DNA of 64,000 bases from Haemonchus contortus. Lineage: Eukaryota; Nematoda; Chromadorea; Rhabditida; Trichostrongylidae. The position numbers and the translations under genes are program-made. The notes beneath the pieces were generated by a model. It saw only the letters and a program-made list of their open reading frames with translations, was not told the DNA's origin and made no database searches. Where the stretch lies: contig LS997562.1 in NCBI GenBank assembly GCA_000469685.2, positions 2,566,492-2,630,491 of the forward strand. The letters are read 5' to 3'. How positions within the stretch are numbered: position 1 is the stretch's first letter; every line of letters begins with the position of its first letter. This document shows positions 1 through 12,096 of the stretch, one piece after another.

Positions 1-2660
1 GCCACGACAGGCTGCCTAAAAAGAGGAGGACCAAGATGGCGATCAGTACTTTCAATGCACGAACGCCTGAATCGGGAGCGTGCACCGAAGATCTGATGTG
101 CAAGCCAGGAAGATCAAGTACGACGTCATTGGGCTGACCAAGACGAAAAGGCACCGCTAGCTGCATGCCATTTTTGGAACTGGAAAAGATCTGTTCCTTC
201 GAACATGCGACAGCAGAGGCGTTGGCGAGTAGGTGTCCTCGTCAACACGCACTCGGCCATGAACATCGGTTCGTACGAGAGCTTGACAACCCGAATCGGA
301 CGTTTGCAATTAAGATGTGGCTCAACCCCAGCTCTATCAACCTTCGTTGCTCACGCATCAACTTCGAGCTGTGACGAAGAGCTCGAGGCATTCTTTCTAT
401 ATGGATTTAGAGAGGCTCTACAGAGAAGACCATACTTTCTTTAAGGTCATCGTCGGTGACTTCAACGCCAAGATAGGCCCTAAAAGAACGGCTAAAGTGC
501 TTCACATCGGGACTCAAGGAATGGAATGGAATGAGCAGGGTGAAAGGCTGACCGAGTTTATAATGACGACCCACGCCATCCATGATAACTCGCAGTTCCA
601 GAAGCCTTCTCATTCACGATGGACATGGGAGTCGCCTGGTGGGCAGTTCTATAATAAAATGGATCACATCATCGTCAATTGAAAGTTTGCTTGACTGACG
701 TCGTTGTTGTTCCGAAGTTCTACACGAGATCAGACCATCGTCTCCTCCGCACTATATTCCGCTTCTCACTGCGTCGAGAGAAAGCTGCGAAGTTCAGGAA
801 ACGAAGCCTCAAAACTGCTGTCAGTTGGGATCACTTCGCTTCATTGGCGACTTTGTGGGAAGATTCCGTTAGCGACAACATCGACGAAGAATACGACCGG
901 CTGGTCGGACATCTTCATGATAGCGCCAGGAAAGCTGAGAGTCCTAAAGATGTCAAGGAACGTCCCTCCTCTAAGACTCTTGAGCTCGCACGCCAGTGTG
1001 GAACCGCGCGAGCTACAGGCAATAACCAGCTAACATCCAAACTTGGGAAGCTATGCAGAGAAGCGATAAAGGAAGATCAGAAAGAGAGAAGAGCAGCATT
1101 TTCACTGAAGCCGCCGAATCTAGGAAGAGCATTCGCAAAGCCCGTCGAAGCTTCGTCAAATATCAGACCAAGATGACTTCCCCTCGTCGTCCTGACGGAA
1201 CTGTTACTGCATCCCGAAGGGCAATGGAGTTCATCTACGACTTCTACTCTGATCTCTTCGACAGCCACGTCTACCTGCCTACCTACCACCTTAGGCAAGA
1301 CGGATACGTCGCCTCTTCAGTTCTCCCTTCTGAAATTCGACATGCCATCACGTCCATGAGGAATGGTACGGCACCCGGTCCCCGATAGGATCGAAGCAAA
1401 ACACCTAGACTCAGCTTTCCACACGGTACCTGTCGGAGTGCAAAGTGCCCACTTCGTGGAAAACTAGCAAGACCGTGTTGCTGTATAAGAAGTGAGATCC
1501 AGACGACATTGGCAATTATCGCCCAATTTGCCTGCTGTCTGTAATTTATGAACCCTTCGTACGAGTTATCCTTAATAGGATTATCGCGGGAGTACGACAT
1601 GCCGCTATATCTTACGTTCATCGATTTGAAGAAAGCCTTCGATACCGTCGAGACAGAAGCGGTTATTGAAGCCCTGGGCTACCAGGGTGTTCCTACTCGA
1701 TATGTGAGGATACTTCGTGAGCTCTACAACAATTTCACGACGAGGACCTATACGAGAAGCCATCTAAAAGAGGTCATCATAAACATGAAGAGAGGGGTTC
1801 GACAGGGCGATACTGTTTCGCCCAAACATTTTAGTGCCGCTCTTGAGAACGTCATGCTTCATATGGAGTGGGAAAGCATGGGAGTGGAGGTCTACTCACA
1901 ATATCTCCGCTTTGCAGATGAAATCGTGCTTTTCACACCCAACATACATCCAGCAGGCGGAACGAATGCTGGCCGAATTCGACAACGCTTGCGGAAAGAT
2001 CGGATCACGACTGAACCTAACGAAGAGAAGTTCATGAAAAACGGACTGGTACCTGATGCTCCTTTCACGCTGAACGGAAGGAAAATCTCTGAATACTCCA
2101 GCTATGTGTATCTAGGTCGGGAAGTCATCAAGATTAACGACTTAGCTCCGGAGCTGAGCGAACCCCCGTTCATCTTTTCGATATTGCGGTCCTTTCTGTC
2201 TTGCATTCGCCTCAGAGACTAGGACTCTAAGGAGGCAGGATGAGCATGCAGTTAGCGTCAATCAAGGCGCTGTGGAAAGGACGATGCTTGGAATTTTCCT
2301 ATACACGCAAGCACAGAAGGGAATCCAGAGTTTCGAGCTCCGTCGACGAAGGAAGATCAGGAATGCCGTTGAATGCGCCAAGAAATCGAAAATCAGATGG
2401 GCCGGGCAATTCATGCGATATAGTGATGACCGTTGGACCAGGGCGGTTACGGACTGGATCCCTCAGGACGTCAAGCGAACACCAGGAAGGCCGTGAACGA
2501 GATGGTCAGACTTTTTCACGAAAGCTCTGAACGAAAGGAATGTTCTGCCCGTGTCCCTCGAGCGAGCACGATTCACTGGACTATCCCGGCTCGCGACAGG
2601 GACGAATGAAGACGTTACTGGCGCCCGCTCTAGGATTTCGACGATGAACGGGAGTACAGG
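1..2660 (+). pseudogene. RTE-type non-LTR retrotransposon relic 1 (endonuclease + reverse transcriptase), most complete copy
   Basis: This is a degraded RTE-clade element whose single ORF would encode an apurinic-type endonuclease followed by reverse transcriptase. The start-like ATG is at 36 (MAISTFNAR). The endonuclease survives around 452-478 (GDFNAKIG) and at about 730-745 (SDHR). A TAPG motif near 1365 precedes the RT domain. The RT core lies in 1548-2222, with FIDLKKAFDTV at about 1619-1651, RRGVRQGD-like sequence at about 1794 and the catalytic box reading FADE instead of FADD at about 1909. The conserved C-terminal tail (KSKIRWAGQFMRYSDDRW) is at 2272-2496. Domains fall in several frames separated by stops, so the element is dead. 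The 5' end may lie outside the window. Two further relics of the family sit at equivalent places in the two duplication units. Confidence 0.9.
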
Positions 2661-3509
2661 TGATACGGGTGAATAACCAAGCTGTCAACACAACCTTTAC
2701 CACTCCAGTGCGCCAAGGTTCCGCTGTCAACACGAAGCATGTCCAGTTGCTCTAACTTCAAGATCGCTGTTTGGGCGTTTATTAGCTGCTAGCACTCAAT
2801 AACCAACAATACACGATGCTAACATGATACATGTATGTATTAGACGGTACTGTCTATTATCAGTCTCACTTCTCTTTATACCTTTTGTAACTTTCTGACA
2901 TCAACTATAGTAATCCTTCCCTATTCCAAGAGATGCAGCGAGTTAATACTGTTTGCCTTAACTTACCGTCTAAGGCCCATTTGCTTCATTATTTCTGTCA
3001 TCAATTCGTTTTCCTGACTCAGAGACAGGGTAGTCAAAAAACGAAGTCTCATCATCTTTCTAGCGAAGCTACGCGAACCACATTTATCGACAAGAAGGAC
3101 GAAGGACATAGGGCTCGTTGATCATTCTCACAATGATGAAAGGGGAACGGGTGATGTCGTTTGGCGCGATCCCTGCCATCGCGCCGCCCATTCGACGCGG
3201 CTTGTGAGCTGGACAACTCGTCCAGTTGATCGACCAACCCATTAACCATCCAGCTAATGGAAGCTTGATCGATGACGCCACACTGATAGGCAGATTGCAA
3301 AGAGACCACATTGGAGCGCCTAACACTAGCCAAACGACCGTCTCTAAAGGAAAACCCACAAGCCAAAAAGAGACATCTTTTTTTAAAAACACTCGATCTA
3401 ATGAGCCTATAGAAATCACGCGAGCTGGAAGCTTCCAACAATCAACGATCGAACTTTAAATCCTATACAAAGCTACAATATAGAAATGAAGGATAGCAGC
3501 AGTTTTAGT
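2661..3509. other. No recognised gene
   Basis: The region lies between two RTE relics. ORFs on both strands at 3052-3459 overlap each other and show no recognisable domain. I see nothing I can name. Confidence 0.5.
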
Positions 3510-4150
3510 CGATACTACCGAGGGATTACCCGTTCTGCTACTTACAAGACCACAATGATTTGCTTCGCATTCTGACGGAATACGCAGCCTGAACATCGAG
3601 AAGACCAGCGGGAAACCACTACCGCGTTCTTTTTTATGACTATACCTCCCTGTCTATCTATAACCTAGGCAGGACGGATACGCAGTCAATTAGCCCCTCA
3701 ATCATTCCCTCTGATGCCCGACTTGCCATAATCGTCGATCAGGACCTTAACGGCATAGAGCCTACACAAAACTGAACTGCTCTGAACGCAGTTCCTGTCG
3801 AATGCATAGTGTCGATTATTTCGTTGACCTTGCAATAGTTATGAGTGTTGCTGTATAAGGGGGACGTAGAAGAAATTCGCAACAATTCCTTTTTTAATCT
3901 GCCTGCCGTCTGTAGCCTCCGAGTCTCCGCAGCGGGATTGCTAAACACTGATTGAAGGACAGCCATGCGAACAAGCAGGGTCACAAAGGGGATCCAGCTT
4001 TGCTGATCATATCCTGGTGGTCATGAGATCCATCAGAATGTCGCACCCTCATGCATCCGACTAACTTCATCGACTCGAACAATGCCTATGACGATTTCGT
4101 GACGGAAGCGGTCACCCTTGCCCTCTGCCACCGTAGGTTCCTACTCGACT
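3510..4150 (+). pseudogene. Heavily decayed RTE relic 2 (linker and RT start)
   Basis: Nucleotide similarity to relic 1 is visible in order. 3640-3740 matches the segment before the RT domain (1265-1370). 3895-3980 matches the NYRPICLLS and GQPCEQAG parts of the RT domain. 4040-4140 retains a reading like TNFIDSNNAYDDFVTEAV, equivalent to the FIDLKKAFDTVETEAV core. No frame stays open across it. It is older or less constrained than relic 1. Confidence 0.7.
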
Positions 4151-5283
4151 ATAAAGATGCGTCATAGATAGAAGTCTAAACCGTGTCTCGGCAAGTCGGA
4201 TGACCACCATTCCCAACTTTTCAATCATTAGACTTGCCGAGTTGCCTTGTGAATGGTATTGAGAAATATATTGCTTGCACTGATTGTGCTTTATGAATGT
4301 TTGTTCTCGCCAGAACTTATGAAGTGAATTACTAAATGATGTATGAGTCTTCATGATATCATTGACTGTCTCAAACCTGATTAGTAAAAAGGCAGCGCTA
4401 AGAAGGCATCCCACCCTTCATTCTGCGGATTAGGCAACGCCCGCTGTTCGTGTTCTCGTGTATTTGTTCTCAACAGATAACAAACAGTGACCTATCCTAT
4501 TTATTGTTACTTCTTAGTTGTTATTGTTAAGCAATACCTTACGATTTTGAGCATTTGTAGCTTCAAAATGTTCTACCCATTTATTGCAATACTCCTTGTA
4601 GTCTGTTAACATGATTTTGAAGCCCATCAGCTTTGAGCTCTGCAATTGTTGCATGTTGTAGTTGATAGTTTGAGCATTGAAGAGAACTCACAGTAGGATG
4701 AGCTGACTCAGCAGGGCGATAGCCTTTCCTTTCCCAGACTTGACACATGCCACAATGCAGAAGATGAAAGATCATCAGAAGGACTGTATCGATGGTCAGA
4801 AAGCTAACCATCCCACCGCCAGGTGAAGGAACTCAACTGAACCATCGTAGCCTGTCATTCTTAAATAGACCCTTTATCACTATAATTTCACATGCAAAAG
4901 CTATATGCATCCGTTAGTCATGCACTCGGCAGTCGAAATCTTCTCAGGAAGATTCATTGCACGGTATCAGCCGTCCCTTTGACCTAGACATCATTCACTT
5001 CAGTTTATTCAGCGCTGGAAGCAAACCTCTGCCCTAATCAGACTTGCCTGTCACTTCTAATGCAGATTTCCACGAAGTGAAAACCACAACTTTCTTTCTG
5101 CTTGATTTCTCGCCGAGAGCTATAGGTATCGATTCGTTAGAATATTTATAATTAGTTCAAAAGCTCTCATCACCAGTATCATCTAAGCTGATAAAATCCT
5201 TTATTCCACTTTCTGTCGAACTGCGACTTTCTCATGTAGACTCGTTCTATGGATGCCGTGATCACCTCAGCAATACCACCCTT
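4151..5283. other. No recognised gene
   Basis: This is AT-rich sequence with only short ORFs in all frames. I see no recognisable domain, splice-consistent exon or repeat family. Confidence 0.45.
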
Positions 5284-5562
5284 CTCTACATCTGAAGAAA
5301 GGTTGTGTGTACATTCGTGCGATTCGAGCTGCACACGACAATTTAAATTTATAGCGATTCTGACGACTTTAGCGCCTATTATTGGGGCTCAAATAATTCG
5401 AAGTAGGGTAGATTAGTAGGATTAGCTGACCATACTAATCTACTCTACTTCAAGCTTGTGTCCCAATAATGGGCGCCAGCGCCCTTCAATTGGCCACGAC
5501 TATCGCCGCGCAATTTGCAGCGCGGCTCGAATCGCACGAATGAATGGTCCTTCTATGTAGAG
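5284..5562. repeat. Foldback MITE, about 279 bp with about 140-bp arms
   Basis: The two halves are reverse complements along almost their whole length. The left arm begins CTCTACATCTGAAG at 5284 and the right arm ends at 5562 with its inverse. Shared blocks include ATTCGTGCGATTCGAGC, GCGCC-TATTATTGGG and GAAGTAG-GTAGATTAGTA next to a loop of about 8 bases near 5428. It has no coding capacity. It lies just left of the duplicated block and is single copy in the window. Confidence 0.75.
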
Positions 5563-5679
5563 AACTTGTTCATCAATGTGGAAAAACCCGATCAAGTATT
5601 ACATTTTCAATCATCCAGGAATGGCTCGTTAACAAAAACGGGTCTGTTTTTTTCTCGAAGAAGTGCTGTTCAACTTACC

Positions 5680-7400
5680 AGTCGGGTCGCCCGGCTGACG
5701 CCGGGTTCCCTCCTTATGATAAAGTTGTGATGAACGGCAAACAGCACGCTCCTTCTTTGGAACGAATGTTACTTTTCGGAACACGAAGTTCGATAGAGGA
5801 ACAATATTCAAAATTAATGTGTTCAGGATAGTCAAAATGTGCCGATGACTATGCCCTTAATTAGAAGATGTCTGTCTCGATCTGTCGCTGTTCATGTTTA
5901 AAACAATGACCCACTGAAGATTCATTTGGTATGCATTCAAAGCCTTGAATTACTCACAAATGTTGTTGAGTCATAATATTACCATTATCAAATGTCTTTA
6001 TGAGTGTAGCTCCTTTCCATTAAATGAGAATCCAAGATTGTTAGCGGTCGGATAAGTTTTGCCATGAATGATATCAAAGCAGAGAGAACCGTTCATTGAA
6101 TCGCAAACTTCGCTGGGTAGTGGTCGTAAGCAAGAGGTGAACCAAATTTCATAATCGGTCCCTATCAGTGCGGTCCCTTTTTATCGAATTAAACATATCG
6201 AAGAATCAAAGCTAGATAAGCTAGATTGTAGATAACAAAGGCGCTACGATTCAATTGGTGATTGGGTCTAATCTCTGAGGCCACCTCTATCGTCAGTGTT
6301 CCCATCCTGCCCCCACTACTCTATTGATTCCGCTCTCCAGGTTCGCGGGATCAGGAGTTATGGATTTTCGCTCAAACACTCATTTCGCGCAAACCCCGCC
6401 CCCTGCGGGCGGAGTCCGGTCCTGCCTCTCCACCATATGTGTTCCTAACCTGCCGCCTGTGCTCTACCAAATTTGAATGTCCTGGGTCCACGGGGACAGG
6501 AGTTATGAATTTCCGTACAAACAGACAGACGGACGGACAGACAGACGCGAGCGCTTTATATAAAGTAAGTGTGATTGGTCAACTTTTGCCCGTTCTCGCT
6601 ATTAACAACTGGCAAAACTCAAAAACCACCCATTCAAAAGTACATTTCACTGACTTTTTCACTAAGCTGAAAGTTTCTATGCTCACCTATCGCTTTGCAG
6701 TATGCTCCTTGCCACTCGAATAAAAAGAATTTTAGTAGAAAGCGCTTCCATGAAGGTATATCTTTACACAACACCAAGCTGATCGGTAGATTTATGCAAA
6801 GCTCGCTTTCTTGACATGTGAGAATCAGGAAGTTCTTTAGATCAACCCTCTCATGTGATCGGTTTACCGTTTCTGATTGCACCAGTCGGGCCTTGTGCTA
6901 ACGGCAGGCCTTCCTCGTTCTTATGATAAGTTGTCATAATCGGCAAATCGACTCCTCCTCATTTGGAACAAATGATATTTTTTCGGAACACGAAATTCGA
7001 CATAGGACTAATAGGGCATGCAAGATGTATTGATGAGCCGATGCTTATGCCTATGATTAGAGGTCTCTTTCTGGTGCTGTTCATCTTAAAAATAACGACC
7101 CACTGAAGGTTTAGCTGGTTGGAATCAAAGCCCTAAATGGTACTTACAAATGTTTTCGAGCCATACCATTACAAAATGTCCTTACCAAGAACGCTTCTCT
7201 GCTCCACGGATATACCATTAGATGAGAACTTAGTTAAGAATCCTATTATTAGCGGGTGGATAAGTTTCGCTAAGAATGATATCGAGGCGAAGAGAAACAG
7301 TCGTAAATAACAAAAGCGTTGAATTTAATTGGTGAGTGGATCTTGCTTTCTAAGACCTCTTCCATTGTAAGTGTTCCCATCCTGCCTCCTGTTCTCCTAT
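5680..7400. repeat. Local direct duplication (5680-6310 and 6885-7390)
   Basis: The sequence from about 5690 (ACCAGTCGGGTCGCC) recurs from about 6888 (ACCAGTCGGGCCTTG) and runs collinearly through GACCCACTGAAG, CATTA-ATGAGAA and AATGATATC landmarks to the GC-box repeats. The copies are offset by about 1.2 kb and clearly diverged. The left breakpoint of the larger tandem duplication (6124) falls inside the first copy. No gene is recognised in either copy. Confidence 0.7.
6340..6565. repeat. GC-box repeat array with TATATAAAGCGCT-type end
   Basis: Two partial monomers repeat AGGAGTTATG-ATTT at about 6352 and 6498, with a palindromic GC box (CCCCGCCCCCTGCGGGCGG) near 6398. The array ends in (GACA)n and GCGCTTTATATAAAGTAAG at about 6525-6570. 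In reverse complement the monomer matches the 127-bp minisatellite at 21.3-22.4 kb (GTGGGCGGGG then TTCATAACTC). Confidence 0.7.
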
Positions 7401-7790
7401 GGGGAACCTCGCTCCCTGTGGGCGGAGACTGACTGTGGATGGAGTCGAACCTTCCACCCACCATAAGTGCTCCCATCCTGTTTCCTGTAATCCTAGCGAA
7501 TTAGAACTTTCTAGGTCCGCGAGAACCGGAGTTATGAATTTCTGCTCAAACCCCGCCCACTGTGGGTGGGGCCTGGTTTTGCTACCCACCATGAGTGTTC
7601 TTATACCGCCCCACCTATACTCCTTCCAACTTTGAACTTTCTAGGTCCACGGGGACAGCAGTTATGAGTTCCCATCATACCGCCTGTACTCCTGTCTAGT
7701 TTGAACTCTCTAGGTCTACGGGGACAGCAGTTACAGATTTCTGTCGGACACACACGAACACACAAACACGCAGAAATAAGCGCGTTAGAT
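7380..7790. repeat. GC-box repeat array
   Basis: Repeated units carry CTAGGTCCACGGGGACAG, AGTTATGAATTTC and a CCCCGCCCACTGTGGGTGGGG hairpin near 7553. At least three CTAGGTC(C/T)(A/G)CG blocks occur at 7510-7720. ORFs here read through the repeats and are not genes. Confidence 0.65.
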
Positions 7791-8639
7791 ATAGTAGGAT
7801 ACTACACAACACAGTGATGTGATTTCAAATTCTACACATTATTAGAATATTTCCGGTTAAGAAGAGTAAGCTGTGAATTAAGATTTCTAACTCAACAAGC
7901 TTTTACGCCATTCATATTCTTTACAAATTGTTTCCCTTCTTAATCACCCTCTCTGATCGCGTTATCACCTAGATTCTTTGTCATTCTACGTTGATCTCGC
8001 CTACCCTTGAGTGATGAAAACAAACACAAAATAACAACACAATTCATGAAACTGGGGTGACACCTTTCGCTCGCTCACAAGAACGACAACTACGGCTAGC
8101 AACGACCCTGGTACCCCACGCCAATACTGCGAATGTGCTTCATGACACCCGGAAAAATGGAGAAAACGTTCGTACTTAAATAATGGCATCATGAGCCGTC
8201 TATCAAGAGCGCTTACTTCTAGAAAATTGTACATGACGACCATCTACATCATGCATCTATATATTATATTAATCGAGACATTCGAAAAATCGAGAGAAGG
8301 TCTTGTTCATTCGCTTTCTTATTTACTCCCCTACCATTGTGGAATAGGTGTACTTTACCGGACATAAAATGATAATTTATTTGCCTCATACCATTTATCC
8401 ACACACGTCGAAGTAGGCATTTGATAGCATACCCATCGACGATCTCTTTGGCCACTATGTTGTTTAATGAAATCTAACGCAAAAATTGTGATAAGCATGT
8501 AAGCGCAGAGTTTCTACACGAATCTTCAATTGTAAAGACGTACAGTAGCGCTCAAAAGTATTCGACGAAACACTTTTCCGGTCATATCTTCTGTCTTTAC
8601 CCGCAGAATTACATGATACTCTACAATAATAACCGTCCC

Positions 8640-9190
8640 GAAGGAACCATTGCCTTTCGGACTTGCGGGGAGGAGTTACGTATTTGAAAACGAAATTTTT
8701 ATTGTTATTGCCGCTGTCACACATTTGAGGTTGGCTTTATTTTTCAGTTTTTTTGTAAGCTTCACATGTTTCTCCTTTTCCACTTTGATTTCTATTAGGC
8801 CGCTGTATTCAAGAGACAAGACCAAAACAGCAGAACTTCCTCAAGGAATTCGCGAAGCAGCCATCACCATGACATCATCCGGGATGAAGGTCACCGAAAT
8901 AGCGAGAATCCTGCATGTCCCACATCAGACCGTTTCTTCACTTCTTCAGCGCTAATAGGCCAGGCAATCCGTTTGTAATGCCCAGAGAACGGGGAGACCT
9001 CGATTTACTACGGCTCGGTAAGACAGAAGGATCATACGCTGTTCGAAGTCTGATCCTCGTCTTACAGCGACATTGCAACGGAATTGAATGAAATTGATGG
9101 CATCAATATCAGTAGGCAGACTGTGGGATGGGACATGGAATTTCTGTAAGACAGGCGGATCGCCCAAACTATGTCGGGCTCTCCTCTTTC
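8640..9190 (+). pseudogene. Tc1-like transposase N-terminal relic
   Basis: 8815-8953 encodes a helix-turn-helix typical of Tc1-family DNA-binding domains (TAELPQGIREAAITMTSSGM, then KVTEIARILHVPHQTVSSLL). A stop and frame changes follow. Downstream bases still spell GRPR- and TDIATELNEIDG-like remnants in other frames up to about 9150. No catalytic DDE region remains. The matching piece in unit 2 (27790-28000) is cut after CCTCAAGGAA and fused to the mucin-like gene. Confidence 0.7.
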
Positions 9191-9409
9191 ATATGTTAAA
9201 TTCGAATGCGCTAGCTGCGTTTCTACATCGAGTAGAACAAAACTACACTGGTCAGAATCGGTTGCTATTACCGATCGCTACGTTTACAGCTTCAATCCCA
9301 CCGCATCTCCCCAACTCTCTTAGAATTGGAACACTGTACGACAAATGGAATTATAATTGCGTTTGAGCGGTCAATTACACATAAGGTTGATATAGCACAT
9401 CGGTGCATC

Positions 9410-9770
9410 GGCCTACATGCCTGCATCTTTACAAAATTTGAATGCCCCAGGTCCAAATTGGTCCAAATTCACAATTTTCGTGCAAGTCCCGCCCACAGCG
9501 GGCGGAGTCTACACAAGCTACCTAAAATTGATGTTCCCAATTGCCGTCTACACCTTTACCAAATTTGAACGCACCACGTCCAATATGGTAAAAACTGACA
9601 ATTTCGCGCATGCCTCGCCTCCAGTTGGCGAAATCTACACCTGTCACGTGTCATTTACGTAACCATCTTGCCGCTGGCCCCAGGAGAACAGGAGTCATAG
9701 GTTTCCGGTGAACCGCACTTTTTGCGCACGTCTCGGCGCTAGTGGGCGGAGCCTAGCTTGGGTCATGTGT
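9410..9770. repeat. GC-box repeat array
   Basis: Three diverged monomers each carry a short palindromic GC box (for example CCCGCCCACAGCGGGCGG near 9487) and AAATTTGAA(C/T)GC motifs. They belong to the same dispersed family as 6340-6565 and 24600-25235. Short ORFs across them are rejected as genes. Confidence 0.6.
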
Positions 9771-10725
9771 TCTCAAGTAGCTCGGCTCAAGTATCCCCAC
9801 TTGTTCCATCCTGGTCCAGCTGTTCCAGTTCGATTTGTATATTGAAAGTTCAGTCAGTGGATTGCGTGAAAGTTCATGTCTGCAAAAAAATGACAAGGCC
9901 CAAAGATGCTTAGATCGGGATCAACATGATCACGAAATTAACAACACCGGAGAATGAACATTCGCAGTAACATTCTACTCAGGATTAGAAATTAAACGGA
10001 AGTCGAGGAAAAATGGGCAATTCTACAGCAACGCCATCCCGATGAAAACATCGATCGTGGAGTGTAGGAAAAAAGGCTAGATAAAAGATTAATCATCCGT
10101 TGTCAAAGTCCCCTACTACTAATCTTGCCGCCATCCAAAACGAATGCTGTTTTGCCTTGACCGACTGTCTTGACCAATATAGTACCCAGTTCCTCTTCTT
10201 CTCAAACCCTTTTCACGCTATATTCACTGTTGTCCCTTCCAACCAATCGACAGGTGTCTTCATTTATTTCACCGTTCATAACAGCCAATACACTACTATC
10301 GAGTGTGGGACGAAATGGGCGACTTTAATCTTAAATCGCTACTTCATTGGGGCTTCAAAAAATACGAAATTGCAGTAAAAAATAATTGAACGTTGACAAA
10401 TGACAATTTACCTCCCAACAAAAAGGAAAAAGCCCTTTCCGAAATTCCCAAGCACATACATAAGAGGAAAAGCGGGATGACCATGTCAGGAGGCGTGGGA
10501 TACGATTACCTATGGGGGTCTCGTTCATGAGAAAAATTAGCTGATTAAAGACGAATATCCGACTCGGCGAACAAATAGTGAACCCCTACCGATTCATAAA
10601 AACAATAGGAGAGAGTTTTTATTTTGTTCACACTATGTAATAATTCTTCAACAGTGTTAAAATCATCAATTAGAAGATTTTTCGAGATTTAAGACGTGAA
10701 GGAGAAACACAGGAACGTTCCGCAC
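9771..10725. other. No recognised gene
   Basis: Short ORFs only. This stretch is absent from unit 2 because of the 3.3-kb deletion there. It is the 3' flank of the small minus-strand gene ending at 10726. Confidence 0.45.
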
Positions 10726-11298
10726 TTAATCAGCCGGCTTCGTTGTTCCTTCTTTGGAACTGCTTGGTTCAGCAAGTTCCTCCTTGGAATCGAACGACTT
10801 CGATTCTGATGACTCCTTTGGTTTTGCAAACTCCTCTTTGGAACCGAGTGATGTTGTTTCTTTGATGTTTCTCTGTTTTACTTGCCCTTCTTTCGACTCC
10901 GATTTGGATTCCAATGACTGAGTTACATCAATATTGATCTCGTCCGATGATTGTTCTGCAGACAGTTTTTTATCAAAAACCTTGCTCATATCACCTTTGC
11001 TTAAAGAACTTTTTTGGAGCGTGCCTCCACTGCGATTCAGCTTGACGATGTCTTCGAGACTATGGTGGTTCTTTTTCCTTTGCTTAGTTAGTTCATTATA
11101 ATGCTGCTCAAGACGAGCGTTCGATCTTTTCTGTTTCATCTTCGTTTTCTTGATACCTTCTGGTAACACCTTCCAATTTCTTCCTTCCATGTCTTCTAAG
11201 AAGCGTGATTGCACCCCACATTTGTTTTCAGTCCATTGTCGTAATGTCTTTCGAAGCAATGTTATCAATGCCAGCTGTACTAACAATCCTATTGTCAT
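10726..11298 (-). CDS. Predicted single-pass membrane protein with Lys/Glu/Ser-rich tail (hypothetical)
   Basis: I do not recognise the family. An open frame of 190 codons runs from ATG at 11298 to TAA at 10726-10728. The first residues (MTIGLLVQLALITLL) form a hydrophobic signal anchor. The remaining part is hydrophilic: a basic stretch (KKTKMKQKRSNARLEQHY) and then Ser/Lys/Glu-rich sequence with an imprecise SKEE(F/L)A(K/E)P repeat near the C-terminus. The frame stays open upstream to a candidate acceptor TTTTCAG at about 11339. The reading may therefore be the last exon of a longer gene, which would add ERAKLKLLIISSV before the ATG and lengthen the hydrophobic segment. No upstream exon was found. 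The locus is missing from duplication unit 2. The long strand-specific frame and its biased composition favour a real gene, but low complexity leaves doubt. Confidence 0.5.
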   Translation of the reverse strand: MTIGLLVQLALITLLRKTLRQWTENKCGVQSRFLEDMEGRNWKVLPEGIKKTKMKQKRSNARLEQHYNELTKQRKKNHHSLEDIVKLNRSGGTLQKSSLSKGDMSKVFDKKLSAEQSSDEINIDVTQSLESKSESKEGQVKQRNIKETTSLGSKEEFAKPKESSESKSFDSKEELAEPSSSKEGTTKPAD

Positions 11299-11666
11299 AA
11301 CGGAAGATATTATCAGCAACTTTAACTTTGCTCGTTCTCTGAAAATAGGGGTCCCATTGTTTGCCTGCTTGTTTGTTTTGAAGTAAAAGTCAATGTTTGA
11401 TTTTAACTAAAACTTTTGTAAGGATTAAAAACCCTTGGTGACCGAATCATATTTGTCCTAACCAGAGAGCACGTCGTTTGCTGAAGCCTCAAGTCCATAG
11501 AATCAATAAAAAAATTGGGAAAAGTCACGCCCCCGCGAAAGAAGAAAGTTGATGACAAAGTGCCCATGAGGTCTGCAAAGCTTGATGTTCATGCATTCAG
11601 TTGTCGTAGATGGTTTAATAGGATATAAGTCGAGCACTCCATACTACCATCCACTGACTTCATCCA

Positions 11667-11830
11667 GAGGTGGTGCTTCTCCCCGAACTCCCACGACAAG
11701 CGTCAGTGCTTTCGCGGACGCTGTCATGTTCTTGCACTGAGAATTCAAACCTTCTCCTCCATGGCGAGCGACTGCGCGCGGAGGGCTACGGCGAGCGCGA
11801 CGCGATTTCCAGGAAGAGGGTACCACACAC
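11667..11830. mobile_element. MITE of the GGGTGTGGTAAC family, copy a
   Basis: The 164-bp element has inverted ends (GAGGTGGTGCTTCTCC at left; GTGTGTGGTACC reading in from the right). The flanks ACTTCATCCA (11657-11666) and ACTTTACCCT (11831-11840) agree at 7 of 10 positions, suggesting a decayed target duplication. The GCGAGCGCGACGCGA block near the right end is shared with the other copies. It carries no coding sequence. Confidence 0.7.
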
Positions 11831-12096
11831 ACTTTACCCTACACTTTTTAAATGATGGGCTGCGTTAATGCGCATTTAAGGCTAACAACGAGTTTGTAGG
11901 AAAGATTTTTCATCGTGACTTACAGTATTCGATTACGTTGTGCACCGAAGTACTCCTTGAACTGAATAAATACTTCAAAATGTATTTACAAATGTAAGTA
12001 GAGTGTAACTCAACCTTTCTGCTATTTGTTTTATTTTGCCTGAGCCTTATGCGAGCTTGTCCTAAAACACATATGTAAGACTAAAGAAGCGTGAGA

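Noticed and set aside
3052..3459. Overlapping ORFs on both strands near 3.1-3.45 kb
   Set aside because: They are mutually antisense, lack domains and lie between RTE relics; no evidence favours either.
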